Shown: piece after piece, positions 22,625 to 32,970 of the stretch | Layout: each line of letters begins with the position of its first letter | Numbering within the stretch: the stretch's first letter is position 1 | Assembly: GCF_032452875.1 (NCBI RefSeq) | Contig: NC_083878.1 | Coordinates: 53,698,878-53,762,877 of the forward strand | Source: Bos javanicus | Lineage: Eukaryota; Chordata; Mammalia; Artiodactyla; Bovidae | Direction: 5' to 3' | DNA: 64,000 nt | Program-made: the position numbers and the translations under genes | The notes under the pieces: model-generated | Databases searched by the model: none | The model's input: the letters and a program-made list of their open reading frames with translations, nothing else | What the model was told of the DNA's origin: nothing

Positions 22625-22928
22625 ACATCTTGAAAGGAATATTTCAATCTTTTGTGTGACATGAAACTTTATATTTTAGAGGCTTTTTAAAAATACAAAT
22701 TATGGCTACAAACAGCTATGAAATAATATTTCTTTATAATCAATAAGCATAATAGTCATAATACATTATAAATTTTAAAACACTGATAAATGCCACAGTA
22801 ATAAAAATTTTATAGAATAACGGAATATTTTTATACATCCATAGCCTGAGAATTCTTTATGTTACTCTTATATTCACCAGATATATTTGGCTAAAAAGTA
22901 ACCTTTTCATATGTAAATTTTTACTCTT

Positions 22929-23443
22929 TCAGTTCAGTTCAGTTCATTTGCTCAGTCGTGTCCAACTCTTTGTGACCCCATGAATTACAGCATGCCAGGC
23001 CTCTCTGTCCATCACCATCTCCCGGAGTTCACTCAAACTCACGTCCATCGAGTTGGTGATGCCATCCAGCCATCTCATCCTCTGTCGTCCCCTTCTTCTC
23101 CAGCCCCCAATCCCTCCCAGCATCAGAGTTTTTTCCAATGAGTCAACTGTTCACATGAGGTGGCCAAAGTACTGGAGTTTCAGCTTTAGCATCAGTTCTT
23201 CCAAAGAAATCCCAGGGCTGATCTCCTTTAGAATGGACTGGTTGGATCTCCTTACAGTCCAAGGGACTCTCAGGAATCTTCTCCAACACCACAGTTCAAA
23301 AGCATCAATTCTTCAGCACTCAGCTTTCTTCACAGTCCAACTCTCACATCCATACATGACCACTGGAAAAACCACGGCCTTGACTAGACGGACTTTGTAA
23401 TGTCTCTGCTTTTCATTATGCTATGTTGGTTGGTCATAACTTT
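22929..23443 (-). mobile_element. BovB LINE 3' fragment
   Basis: Antisense BovB from the repeated 'agttc' tail to the 'ggttggtcataacttttctt' position. A deletion near 23395 removes the 'ctttgttggcaaag' word ('gacggactttgtaatgtctc'). The minus-strand frame 22944-23138 is the BovB C-terminal arginine-rich stretch (GGWRRRGRQRMRWLDG). Confidence 0.93.
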
Positions 23444-23707
23444 TCTTCTTTACAGGCAAATAATTTAGCTATTCTTTTATCATGGTTATTTTTCATATTT
23501 ATTTATTTATAACAGTTTATCTCTTCCACTTCACATCATTATTGATGTCATAAACATCTTTCGGATTCTTATTAAATTCAAAAAATCATCTATCAAGTTT
23601 CATTCACAGATGATCTCTGAAAGTTTTGAGCATTTCAAATTTTCTTCCAGTAACTGAATACTCCCTGAACTGATGTAACTTGCTAACTAGTTTATTGATG
23701 TCTTATT

Positions 23708-23911
23708 GTGTAAGCTAGTCACTCAGTCCCATCCAACTCTTTGAGACCCCATGGACTGTAAGCCTGCCATGCTCCTCTGTCCATGGGATTCTCTAGGCAA
23801 GAATACCAGAATGTGTTGTCACTTCCTTCTCCAGGGGAGATCTTTCTGATGCAGAGATCAAACCCACCTCTCCTTCATTGGCAGGTGGGTTCTTTACCAT
23901 TGCATCATTGT
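23708..23911 (-). mobile_element. Bov-tA SINE
   Basis: Antisense Bov-tA from 'ctagtcactcagtcccatcc' to 'gcaggtgggttctttaccat', including the antisense tRNA-derived head. It faces the sense Bov-tA at 23974, with about 62 bases between them. Confidence 0.9.
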
Positions 23912-23973
23912 AGGGGCATATTATACATCTTCGGTTTCTTCAATCTCAAGCTTTCATGTCAACTTTGTAATTC

Positions 23974-24189
23974 AGGACTTTCCTGGTGCTTTAGATGGTA
24001 AAGAATCTGCCTGCAATGCAGGAGGCCTAGGTTTGCTCCCTGGGTTGGTAAGATCCCCCAGAAAAGGGAATGGCAACCCACTCCAGTATTCTTGCCTGGA
24101 GAATTCCATGGACACAGGAGCCTGGGAGGTTATTGTGGACGGGGTCACAAAGAGTTGGACACAACTGAGTGACTAACAGTTTCATTTTT
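23974..24189 (+). mobile_element. Bov-tA SINE
   Basis: Sense Bov-tA from 'aggactttcctggtgcttta' to 'gagtgactaacagtttc'. The B-box is damaged ('aggtttgctccctggg'). It forms an inverted pair with 23708-23911. Confidence 0.9.
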
Positions 24190-24571
24190 CACGTTCTCTT
24201 TAATTCATTCCTTAATAACAGTAGCCACCTACCTCCTGATAGGAAAACAAGTATGATGGGGGACTCAGTATGGTGGGGGCCCATTCTTAACTGCTTGTGG
24301 TTAAAATATATTTGTTTAAGTTTTAGGACAACTGATATCCAAGTGAACACATTGCTAACACTCGAGAGGGGGCTCAGGCCAATGAAAGATCCCAAAACTT
24401 AAGCTTCTTTAGCTTTGTGGCAACTCAGTTAAATTCCTCTTGTTCTTGCTTTTCAGACCCTTTCAGATCATTATGGGATTAGGGATTTGGGGATTAGGGA
24501 TCTCAAAAATCATTAGGGATTTTGTTTCTGTTTTTCTTCCCTGATAGTAATATCTATATGTTTATCTATGT
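24190..24571. other. Unassigned sequence
   Basis: No repeat or gene recognised. The word 'ggattaggga' recurs three times around 24476-24518 (see rejected items). Confidence 0.4.
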
Positions 24572-24686
24572 TTTTTATTTTATTTTATTTAACTTTACAA
24601 TATTGTATTGGTTTTGCCATATATCAAAATGAATCTGCCACAGGTATACATGTGTTCCCCATCCTGAACCCTCCCCCTTCCTCCCG
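24572..24686 (-). mobile_element. L1 LINE 3' end, extremely 5' truncated
   Basis: An antisense A-tail (T-rich 24572-24592) is followed by the L1 3' UTR words 'attgtattggttttgccat' and 'cacaggtatacatgtgttcc', ending 'cctcccccttcctccc'. About 115 bases. Confidence 0.85.
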
Positions 24687-24730
24687 TTTTGACTTGTATT
24701 CCAATAATTGTTAATAACAGCAGTATCTGT

Positions 24731-24951
24731 ATGCTCAGTCACTCAGTTGTGTCTGAGTAACTATAGCAACCCGATAGATGATAGGCCACCAGGCTCCTCT
24801 GTCCATAGAACTTTTCAGGGAAGAATACTCTAGTGCGTTGACATTTCCTACTCCAAGGGATCTTCCCAACCCAGGGATTAAACCTGTGTCTCCTGTGTCT
24901 CCTGCATTGGTAGGCAGACTTTTTACCACTGAGCCACCTGGAATACCAATA
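24731..24951 (-). mobile_element. Bov-tA SINE
   Basis: Antisense Bov-tA, full length: 'gctcagtcactcagttgtgt' through 'gggatcttcccaacccaggg' to 'accactgagccacctgg'. A small duplication 'tgtctcctgtgtctcctg' lies in the antisense tRNA-like head (24887-24904). Confidence 0.9.
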
Positions 24952-25250
24952 GCAATATATATTTCCCCAAAAATTAAGGGATTCATATCACAAAAATTAT
25001 GCATTTTTAAGACACAAAAATGTGTTTACCAACATTGTGAAATGGAACTTTTGCATTTACAATGATATCCTAATAATTGAGTAAAGTAATTTAAATGACG
25101 TTTAAATTGATGAATTGATTGTCCTTAAACTAAAATCAGCAATTGCCCATAGTAAATAATGGATCTAATTTTCTTCTTTAAAGTCCTCGCCACTCAGGAG
25201 TTCAATTTCAGATTTAGGCTTCTGAAAACCAAGAAGGGTGGTCCAGATTA

Positions 25251-25277
25251 TATGCTGTATGCTGTATGCTGTATGCT
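25251..25277. repeat. (TATGCTG)n short tandem repeat
   Basis: About four head-to-tail copies of the 7-base unit tatgctg directly abut the following Bov-tA. The SINE's own 'tatgctcag' edge appears to have been amplified. Confidence 0.9.
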
Positions 25278-25476
25278 CAGTCATGTCTGACTTTTTGTGA
25301 CCCCATGAAATGTAGCCTTTGGGCTCTTCTGCCCATGAAATTTTCCAGGCAAAAATACTAGAGTGGGTTGCCATTTCCTCCTCCAGGGAGTCTTCCTGAC
25401 CCAGGGATAGAACCCACATCTCCCGCATTTCCTGGATTGCAGGTGGATTCTTTATCTACTGAGTCATTGGGGAGGA
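25276..25476 (-). mobile_element. Bov-tA SINE
   Basis: Antisense Bov-tA from 'ctcagtcatgtctgactttt' to 'ctttatctactgagtcattg', including the tRNA-derived head. It is the second of two same-strand Bov-tA copies, about 320 bases after the one at 24731. Confidence 0.9.
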
Positions 25477-25745
25477 TCCACAGTTACAAATCCAAATACC
25501 TCATCTCTCTTCCATATCTCCCTCAAGTGCTCTGACTCCATTGAATGGTATTGTTAGGTAGGTAGAATAGGGAAAAGGAGTCCAAGATTTCGCAAGCTGG
25601 GCAGCACAGTAAAAAAAAAAAAAAAAAAAAAAATTGGATCATCTCAGCTTTTCAACAAGATCTGTGTTTCAGAAAAGATTATTAGCCAGTCCGGGTTCTG
25701 CAGGACCTCCGAACACCTTAGCTTAGGCTTCTTTGTATGTAACAA
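25477..25745. other. Unassigned sequence with a 23-base A-run
   Basis: A pure A tract lies at 25611-25633. The preceding 70 bases ('gtccaagatttcgcaagctgg') are not a repeat I can name, so this may be the tail of an unidentified retrocopy or simply a homopolymer. Confidence 0.45.
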
Positions 25746-25909
25746 TGCTGCTGCTGCTGCTAAGTCGCTTCAGTCGTGTCTGACTCTGTGCGACCCCAGA
25801 GACGTCAGCCCACCAGGCTCCCCTGTCCCTGGGATTCTCCAGGCAAGAACACTGGAGTGGGTTGCCATTTCCTTCTCCAATGCATGAAAATGAAAAGTGA
25901 AAGTGAAGT
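25746..25909 (-). mobile_element. Bov-A2 SINE, second monomer truncated
   Basis: Antisense Bov-A2 tail ('gctgctgctgctaagtcg'), one monomer and the linker up to 'agtgaaagtgaagtc'. The other monomer is missing. The break falls exactly where the next BovB begins. Confidence 0.92.
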
Positions 25910-25910
25910 C

Positions 25911-27992
25911 TAGGGAAAACCACTAGACCATTCAGGTATGACCTAAATCAAATCCCTTATGATTATACAGTGGAAGTGAGAAATAGATTTAAGGGCCTAG
26001 ATCTGATAGATAGAGTGCCTGATGAACCATGGAATGAGGTTCGTGACATTGTACAAGAGACAGGGATCAAGAACATTCCCATAGAAAAGAAATGCAAAAA
26101 AGCAAAATGGCTCTCTGGGGAGGCCTTACAAATAGCTGTGAAAAGAAGAGAAGCGAAAAGCAAAGGAGAAAAGGAAAGATATAAACATCTGAATGCAGAG
26201 TTCCAAAGCATAGCAAGAAGAGATAAGAAAGCCTTCTTCAGCTATCAATGCAAAGAAATAGAGGAAAACAACAGAATGGGAAAGACTAGGGATCTCTTCA
26301 AGAAAATCAGAAATACCAAAGGAACATTTCATGCAGAGATGTGCTTGATAAAGGACAGAAATGGTATGGACCTAACAGAAGCAGAAGATATTAAGAAGAG
26401 ATGGCAAGAATACACAGAAGAACTGTACAAAAAGATCTTCACAACCCAGATAATCCTGATGGTGTGATCACTGACCTAGAGCCAGACATCTTGGAATGTG
26501 AAGTCAAGTGGGCCTTAGAAAGCATCACTACGAACAAAGCTAGTGGAGGTGATGGAATTCCAGTTGAACAATTCCAAATCCTGAAAGATGATGCTGTGAA
26601 AGTGCTACACTCAATATGCCAGCAAATTTGGAAAACTCAGCAGTGGCCACGGAACTGGAAAAGGTCAGTTTTCATTCCAATCCCAAAGAAAAGCAATGTC
26701 AAAGAATGCTCAAAATACTGCACAATTGCACTCATCTCACATGTTAATAAAGTAGTGCTCAAAATTCTCCAAGCCAGGCTTCAGCAATATGTGAACCGTG
26801 AACTTCCTGATATTCAAGCTGGTTTTAGAAAAGGCAGAGGAACCAGAGATCAAATTGCCAACATCCCCTGGATCATAGAAAAAGCAAGAGAGTTCCAGAA
26901 AAACATCTATTTCTGCTTTACTGACTATGCCAAAGCTTTTGACTGTGTGGATCACAATAAACTGTGGAAAATTCTGAAAGAGATGGGAATACCAGACCAC
27001 CTGATCTGCCTCTTGAGAAATTTGTATGCAGGTCAGGAAGCAACAGTTAGAACTGGACATGGAACAACAGACTGGTTCCAAATAGGAAAAGGAGTTCATC
27101 AAGGTTGTATATTGTCACCCTGTTTATTTGACTTATATGCAGGTACATCATGAGAAATGCTGGACTGGAAGAAACAGAAGCTGGAATCAAGACTGCTGGG
27201 AGAAATATCAATAACCTCAGATATGCAGATGACACCACCCTTATGGCAGAAAGTGAAGAGGAACTCAAAGGCCTCTTGATGAAAGTGAAAGTGGAGAGTG
27301 AAAAAGTTGGCTTAAAGCTCAACATTCAGAAAACGAAGATCATGGCATCCGGTTCCATCACTTCATGGGAAATAGATGGGGAAACAGTGGAAACAGTGTA
27401 AGACTTTATTTTTCTGGGCTCCAAAATCACTATAGATGTGACTGCAGCCATGAAATTAAAAGACACTTACTCCTTGGTAGGAAAGTTATGACCAACCTAG
27501 ATAGCATATTCAAAAGGAGAGACATTACTTTGCCAACAAAGGTTCATCTAGTCAAGGCTATGGTTTTTCCTGTGGTCATGTATGGATGTGAGAATTGGAC
27601 TGTGAGAAGGCTGAGCGCCGAAGAATTGATGCTTTTGAACTGTGGTGTTGGAGAAGACTCTTGAGAGTCCCTTGGACTGCAAGGAGATCCTACCAGTCTA
27701 TTCTGAAGGAGATCAACCCTGGGATTTCTTTGGAAGAAATGATTCTAAAGCTGAAACTCCAGTACTTTGGCCACCTCATGGGAAGTGTTTAGTTGGAAAA
27801 GACTCTGATGCTGGGAGGGATTGGGGGCAGAAGGAGAAGGGGACGACAGGGGATGAGATGGCTGGATGGCATCGCTGATTTGATGGACATGAGTCTCAGT
27901 GAACTCTGCGCATTGGTGATGGACAGGGAGGCCTGGCGTGTTGTGATTCATGGGGTCGCAAAGAGTCGGACAAGACTGGGCGACTGATCTGA
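25911..27992 (+). mobile_element. BovB LINE, least damaged RT region in the window
   Basis: Sense BovB of about 2.1 kb, from 'tagggaaaaccactagacc' at the end of the endonuclease to the tail. ORF pieces are 25970-26467 (165 aa, linker), 26401-27153 (250 aa, with FCFTDYAKAFDCVD as RT motif A and HQGCILSPC as motif B) and 27150-27401 (LRYADDTTLMAES, motif C intact). C-terminal pieces follow at 27365-27664, 27595-27792 and 27793-27987. The breaks are small: one-base losses near 26435 and 27143 and a 'gtcag' to 'gtaag' change giving a stop at 27399. The youngest-looking BovB here, but incapable of making a full ORF2 protein and lacking most of the endonuclease. Confidence 0.97.
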
Positions 27993-28069
27993 TCCAATCC
28001 TTTATTGTCCGTCTTTGTAGCTTCGTGGCCAGGTTCTCAATTCAGGCACTTATTTTCACTTATCTGGAT

Positions 28070-28620
28070 AAGAATGAAAAACAGGTTAACCTCACTTTCC
28101 TCACTCCCAAACTAAGCCATAAACAGCACGATAAAAATGTACTTTCCATAAACTCTGATCCAGTTATTCCTGTTCTTAAATTTTATCATTGTCTCCCTAT
28201 GGCTTCCAGGATATGATTTAAGTGTATTTGCACATGTTATAAGATCCTATACCTCTGGGTCTGACCTGTATGCCTTTTAATACTTTTCTCCTACCAATCT
28301 AACTCTTGTTCCAGCCTCCAGGAACACTGAAATCCTTATAGTTTCTTGAACACTCTGACACATGTTCTGTTTTTCTGTGTAACGTGTGAGATATATACGT
28401 TTGTAGTTTGCAAAACTTCAGCTCATTCTTCAAATAGTCACTTGAAGCCAGCACTTTGTGAGATCTTCCCTGACTTCCCTAGGCACCATTAAATTCTTTT
28501 ACACATTTATTTTAAGGAGAATTTTGCAGGTAAAAATTTCTTACAGAATGACTTTATCTTATGGTTTATATGTCTGACTCTTCACTAGACTGCAATACCT
28601 TCAGTCTATTATATATAAAT
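28070..28620 (+). mobile_element. L2 LINE 3' region
   Basis: Sense L2 order is clear despite divergence: 'attgtctccctatggcttcc', 'gttataagatcctata', 'ctcctaccaatctaactc', 'tcttcaaatagtcacttgaagcc', 'gatcttccctgacttccctagg', 'tcttcactagactgcaa'. These match the L2 consensus (cattgccctc, tcaaatgtcacctcc, gccttccctgacc, actagactgtaag). Old mammalian element. Confidence 0.8.
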
Positions 28621-28677
28621 AATTATATATTTATTATAGGTTAAATATGTTTTATATATATATATATATATATATTT
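28611..28677. repeat. (TA)n microsatellite and TA-rich flank
   Basis: 'tatataaataattatatatt' leads into an uninterrupted (TA)11-12 at about 28652-28675. Confidence 0.9.
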
Positions 28678-29674
28678 AATGCCAAGCATAATTCTTAGGG
28701 TATATAAGACCTAATGTTTTATTAAAACATTATTGAGTAAGTTAGATAGCAGTTGTAGTTATTTTATTGAACTTATTGCCTATGTTGATACTTTCCTCAG
28801 CTTTCCCAGTTTTTGTATAAAACCATATATATCTTTTGTTATTTTGACAGTTTTTTAGTGGATGGAAAAAACATTTTACCATTTTATGCCTATCATAACT
28901 TCATCCATTCATGTAACACAAAGGAATATATTATTGGCATACATGTGCATGTGTGTGTTGTGTATACATTTATATATCAATAGCATCTACTAAAAAGAAA
29001 AAAATAGGCAAAAGTTATCCCTAAATGAGCTGACGTGCTGACCAGCTTCCTAGTCACTAAATTGCACCATAACTAGGTCACTCACCTGACCTCAGTGATC
29101 CAAACTTGAGAACAAACGATTTGCTTATTTTCAACAGATGCCATGTGGAAGTTGCAGAGGCATTACCTGCTGAGAGCACCTTGCAGAATGACAACAATAT
29201 TTACCCTTTTAACCAGTTCAGAAAACTGAGGCTCAGCCTGTAATCCCTTCACATCCAGTCCAGTCCTTACATGATCTTACATCTCTACATCTCTATAAAC
29301 TCCACATCTCTACAAACTCCCTTTTAGCCATCCCCACTGCTCTTCTAATCTCTATTTCTAGTTATATAAAAAGCCATATATAGTCAACTTCCAGATGCCA
29401 GTTTCAGCTATTTCTAAATTATTGATATTGGCTACTCTTATATCCATTATAATTTATATACAAGCCATGGTTCACTTGGAACTTTAATTCTATTGAAACA
29501 ATATCTTGATCACTAACTTCTGCGTTTGTAGGAAGCCATAAGAATATTTTATGACTTGACAACAGCCTTGTCTTCTCTCTTCAGTCTTTTCCATTCCATT
29601 ATTAAGATGTTTTATTTGGGCCAAATCAGCATTCCTGTGCATTCAGGGTCCAAAATAGTGCCTTGAGCAAAGTG
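28678..29674. other. Unassigned sequence, 1 kb
   Basis: No ruminant repeat or gene recognised. 29215-29240 contains 'cagttcagaaaactgaggctcagc', a MIR-like word too short to call. Confidence 0.4.
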
Positions 29675-30060
29675 ATGCAGTGGATAGGCTTTGAATTAGA
29701 GAATAGGATTCTCATTCCAGTTCTGCCAAGTATCTCTTTACAGTGGATAGGATATAACGTCTCATACTTTTCAGTATAAAATAGATCTTAAAGAAGTCCT
29801 ATTCTTACCAATAAGAAGACTAAGCACCTCAGAGAGTAAGAATAATTTGCTGGAACAGCTGGTCTAATAAAACCCTGACTTGAAATTTAGATCTCTTGGA
29901 ACTACCACAGGTTACCTCTAAGCCTATAGAATTTGCTGAGCCTTTGTTTTCTTATCATTAAAATGAGAGTCATATCATCAAGTCTTGCATCATAACTCTA
30001 TTGTAAGAAACAACATCATAGATGTAAAACATTCTAATAAGAAAAAGTGTCCATGCTAAC
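29675..30060. mobile_element. MIR SINE pieces in both orientations
   Basis: Sense MIR words at 29690-29735 ('ggctttgaattagagaatagg', 'attccagttctgccaagta') and 29935-30055 ('gagcctttgttttcttatcattaaaatgag') flank an antisense MIR at about 29785-29900 ('aataagaagactaagcacctcagagag'). This suggests one MIR inserted inside another. Confidence 0.5.
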
Positions 30061-30204
30061 ATGCAATATTATTAGTGTAAGACCTTCCTGATTCCCTCCC
30101 CCGCCGCACCGTGGGATCACAGATTTTTCATGATTCCATTTTATTTTCTTAAATTGAATTTTGGTTATTAAACCCTCCCCAATACTTTATACACTGTACG
30201 TGCA

Positions 30205-30415
30205 TACACGCTTTGTCACTCAGTCATGTCTGACTCTTTGAAACCCTATGAGCTGTAGCCCACCAGGCTCCTCTGTCTATTGGATTTTCCAGGCAGGAAT
30301 GCTGGAGTGGGTTGCCATTTCCTATTCCACGAGATCTTTCCGACCCAGGGATTGAACCCACATCTCCTGCACTGACAGGTGGCTTTTTACCACTGACCTA
30401 CCTGGGAAGTCCCTT
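30205..30415 (-). mobile_element. Bov-tA SINE
   Basis: Antisense full-length Bov-tA: 'tcactcagtcatgtctgac', 'aggctcctctgtctattgg', 'gacccagggattgaaccc' (antisense B-box region) and 'ctgacctacctgggaagtcc'. Moderately diverged. Confidence 0.92.
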
Positions 30416-30644
30416 GTAAATTGTAATTATTTAAGTGGTAAACAGACAGCAATCTATGTGCACACTCTAATCTCACAGTGGGTTTTCCCCAATATTAAAT
30501 CAGCCAGAGTTAGATGCAGGGAATGTACCAACCTGGAGCAATACACATCCTAGGACTTGAAGGAAAGGAAGACAGTGAGCAGAAATACAGACTAGGGAGA
30601 AATAAAACAAAGTCAGTCAGTGTTGTTCATTACAGGAAAATGGG

Positions 30645-30815
30645 AAGTAATAGTTGTTTTGCACCTAATATATGCTAGATATACTTACATACATACTTAC
30701 ACTTAATGTTCACAAGGTAGATAAGTAAGACTGATGGAGTAACTCATCCAAAACAAGTAGAGCCATGATTTAAACTGGTCTGTCTGTTTATTGAATACCT
30801 GTTCTTTTCACTACT
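30645..30815 (-). mobile_element. MIR SINE
   Basis: Antisense MIR: 'acctaatatatgctagatatactta', 'agtaactcatccaaaacaag', 'agagccatgatttaaactgg' follows the 'tgtgccaggcactg', 'agtaacttgcccaaggtc', 'agagccgggattcgaaccc' order. Confidence 0.6.
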
Positions 30816-31230
30816 CCATAGCGGCTCTTGATTTATCAGTGCAGATAAAAGAAATCAGAGCCAGAGTTTTCAGAAGATCACTGGAACTTTTCCTGGGCTA
30901 AATATATAGAGAATATAAAAATTCATCAGATTCTGACAAGTACTTCCTAAGGGAAAATTGAGGAACTTGATAATGATGGATGACCTTCATGATTGTGCCA
31001 GAAGCCTACCCTAGTCCTTTACCAGGAGCCAAAACTAAAGCCCTGAGAATGGGGAAAGATTTTCACACCAGAACAAGGTTGCTGAATGTGAACTGAGAAG
31101 TCCAATTGTAATGCTTTGAGACTGGTTAAGTTTACTTTTCCTGCTGTGATTTTTGGAAAGCTGGCACTTAAACACATGAAATTTATCTTACTTTCTAATA
31201 TCAATATCACTTCCCTTTAGTATACCTTAT
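30816..31230. other. Unassigned sequence
   Basis: No repeat or gene recognised. The right end is the target site of the next SINE. Confidence 0.4.
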
Positions 31231-31240
31231 ACACTAGAAT

Positions 31241-31443
31241 ATGGGCTTCCCAAGTGGCTCAGTGGTAAAGAATCTGCCTGCCAATGCAGGAGACACAAGA
31301 GACCTGGGTTCCATCTCTGACTTGAGAAGATCCCCTGGAGTGGGAAATGGCAACCCACTCTAGTATTCTTGCCTGGAAAATTCCATTGACAGAGGAGCTG
31401 GGGTTAAAAAGAGCTAGACACAACTGAGCAAATTAGCACTCAG
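31241..31443 (+). mobile_element. Bov-tA SINE with 10-base TSD
   Basis: Sense Bov-tA from 'atgggcttcccaagtggctcag' region to 'gcaaattagcactcag'. It is flanked by a perfect 'acactagaat' at 31231-31240 and 31444-31453. The A-box-like 'tggctcagtgg' is preserved, while the B-box is 'gggttccatctct'. Confidence 0.95.
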
Positions 31444-31477
31444 ACACTAGAATCTAAATAAAAATTTCCAGCCCATT

Positions 31478-31703
31478 TTTTTATGTATTTCTATATATAT
31501 ATAGAAATACATAAATATATATATGTATTTAAATACATATATATATTTATATATATATATTCCATACATATAGAAATATATATATATGTATTTAAATACA
31601 TATATATTTATATATATATTCTATACATATATAGAAATACATAAATATATGTATTTAAATACATAAAAATATATAAATATATGTATTTTTATATATATAT
31701 CTG
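31478..31703. repeat. TA-rich tract of nested palindromes
   Basis: A perfect 36-base palindrome spans 31480-31515, centred between 31497 and 31498 (arm tttatgtatttctatata). The word 'atgtatttaaatacat', itself a perfect palindrome, recurs at about 31523, 31585 and 31650. The word 'tatagaaatac' or 'tatagaaatat' recurs as well. The tract sits between two same-strand Bov-tA elements and has cruciform and hairpin potential. Confidence 0.92.
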
Positions 31704-31910
31704 GACTTCCCAGGTGTTCAATGGTGAAAACTCCGCTTGCAATGCAGGAGGCACAAGAGTTTGATCTCTTTTGATACCTGAGTCAGGAAGACCCCCGGAT
31801 TAGGAAATGGCAACCCATTCTAGTATTCTTACCTGGAAAATTCCTTGGACAGAGGAATCCGGAGGACTACAGACCATGGGGGTCACAAAAGAGTCAGACA
31901 CAACTGAACA
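31704..31910 (+). mobile_element. Bov-tA SINE
   Basis: Sense Bov-tA from 'ggacttcccaggtgttcaa' to 'cagacacaactgaac', with a CA tail ('cacacacacata'). The tRNA-derived head carries a local change around 31760-31775 ('gagtttgatctcttttgatacc'). Confidence 0.9.
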
Positions 31911-32029
31911 CACACACATACCGGAACATCTAGTCCATATTTCTACTTAAGGGTTTCATAGTAAGTCGTACAAAGTATAAAGTATAAGGAAAAATTATTT
32001 AATATTACCTCCAGTTTTGTTTAACTGGT

Positions 32030-32660
32030 GGCCTTAGTTAGCAAATAACACCTCAAGAACTCTGCATCCCCCTTTGTAACCTACAAAGGCATATGGCAAG
32101 TCCTATTAATTATGTTTCCTAAATTTATTTGTCCATTTCCCTCTGACTCCATTCCCATCACCATTATTATTTGTCCCATGAGCCACTGAAAAAAAGTCTT
32201 TTTTTTTTTCATGCCAGCTCTTGTTCTCAACCCCAAATCCAGTCTTTACCCTTTAAGCAGAGCCTCTTCTATAGATGCATAGTTAACTGTCACATCCAGG
32301 AATAAATTCCCATCCAGTTAAAATAAAGCTCGTCTCTATACACTGCATTTTGTGTGTGTGTGAAAGATGCCTCTAAAGTTGTGGAGTATATGACCTGTGT
32401 GTTCTATGCCAAGGAACTGGGATTTTTCTTATGTCATTTTATCCACCTGGATCTCTCTTCCCTAGTTCTTATTAGAATTGAAAGTTATGCTTTGAGCTAA
32501 TAACCTATTTAAGTCATATATTTACTGATAGACTGTCACTTCATTAAGAGAGAAGCTAGTTTGTCTAGCCCACAACTGTGTTCTTTTTCCCTAATTTAAT
32601 ACCTATACAAAACTAGTCACAATAATTGCACTTTGAAGAAAGTAATGACAAAATGTTTTA
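32030..32660 (+). mobile_element. L2 LINE fragment
   Basis: Sense L2 text: 'ctcaagaactctgcatcccc', 'ggcaagtcctattaattatg', 'tttgtccatttccctctgac', 'tcccatcaccattatta', then near 32530 'gactgtcacttcattaagag'. This matches the L2 3' coding region order. A TG run lies at 32350-32361. Confidence 0.65.
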
Positions 32661-32819
32661 CCGGTTGGCTAATAGTATGATAAATTGAATAATTTTACTT
32701 TGAAATAAAGTTGAAGAGAGGTCATTGCTAGGTTTATAATACTGTGGAATAAAGATAATGAAGCTCTTATTTATTTTTTGATTAGGGAAATATTGATAAC
32801 CCTTTGAATGTATCTAACA

Positions 32820-32970
32820 TTATCCAAGGTCAGTTCAAGTGACCTCACTTTTGGGATGACCTCTATGAAAATGTTAACCCAAAATAATATCTTACTTTTC
32901 TAACTTACTCTGGAAATGATTATTTGCACTATCCTTTTCAGCACTTGGAATATTCTGCCTCATCAAATTA
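32820..32970 (+). mobile_element. L2 LINE fragment
   Basis: 'tcaagtgacctcacttttggg' and 'atgacctctatgaaaatg' then 'tttcagcacttggaatattc' resemble 'caaatgtcacctcctcagag', 'ccttccctgacc' and 'tagcacttatcac' of L2. Confidence 0.5.

Larger units (their letters stand above)
20834..22687 (-). pseudogene. Unrecognised processed pseudogene (retrocopy), split by three retroelements
   Basis: A poly(T) of 18 bases at 20834-20851 is the complement of a poly(A) tail. Reading leftward on the minus strand, removing the BovB (21115-21969) and the Bov-tA (21982-22188) joins the two flanks at one site and gives a coding-like text in pieces. An upstream segment (about 22555-22440) reads RKLYRKLVNEC then WLREQEYEDLFVNISKERQG around one stop. 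A middle segment (about 22370-22200) reads FGKNSFINHFGVEVDNIK and later SFTFAPDLKLEVKRLWEENT. After the insertion site comes INLEKQYEEVKRQEKLGKI. A frameshift then leads to FDNDENFCSIWTL and a stop near 20979. An AATAAA lies just after that stop. The product looks lysine- and glutamate-rich with possible coiled coil. I do not recognise the parent gene. Several frameshifts and stops are present. The 5' limit is uncertain (the BovB tip at 22552-22624 also sits inside), and the candidate duplication taaaaattcaa/taaaaatacaa is weak. Confidence 0.6.

Noticed and set aside
24474..24520. Three TTAGGG words in 'ggattaggga' repeats, resembling interstitial telomere sequence
   Set aside because: They are not in tandem phase and are separated by unrelated text, so chance or a short local duplication is more likely.
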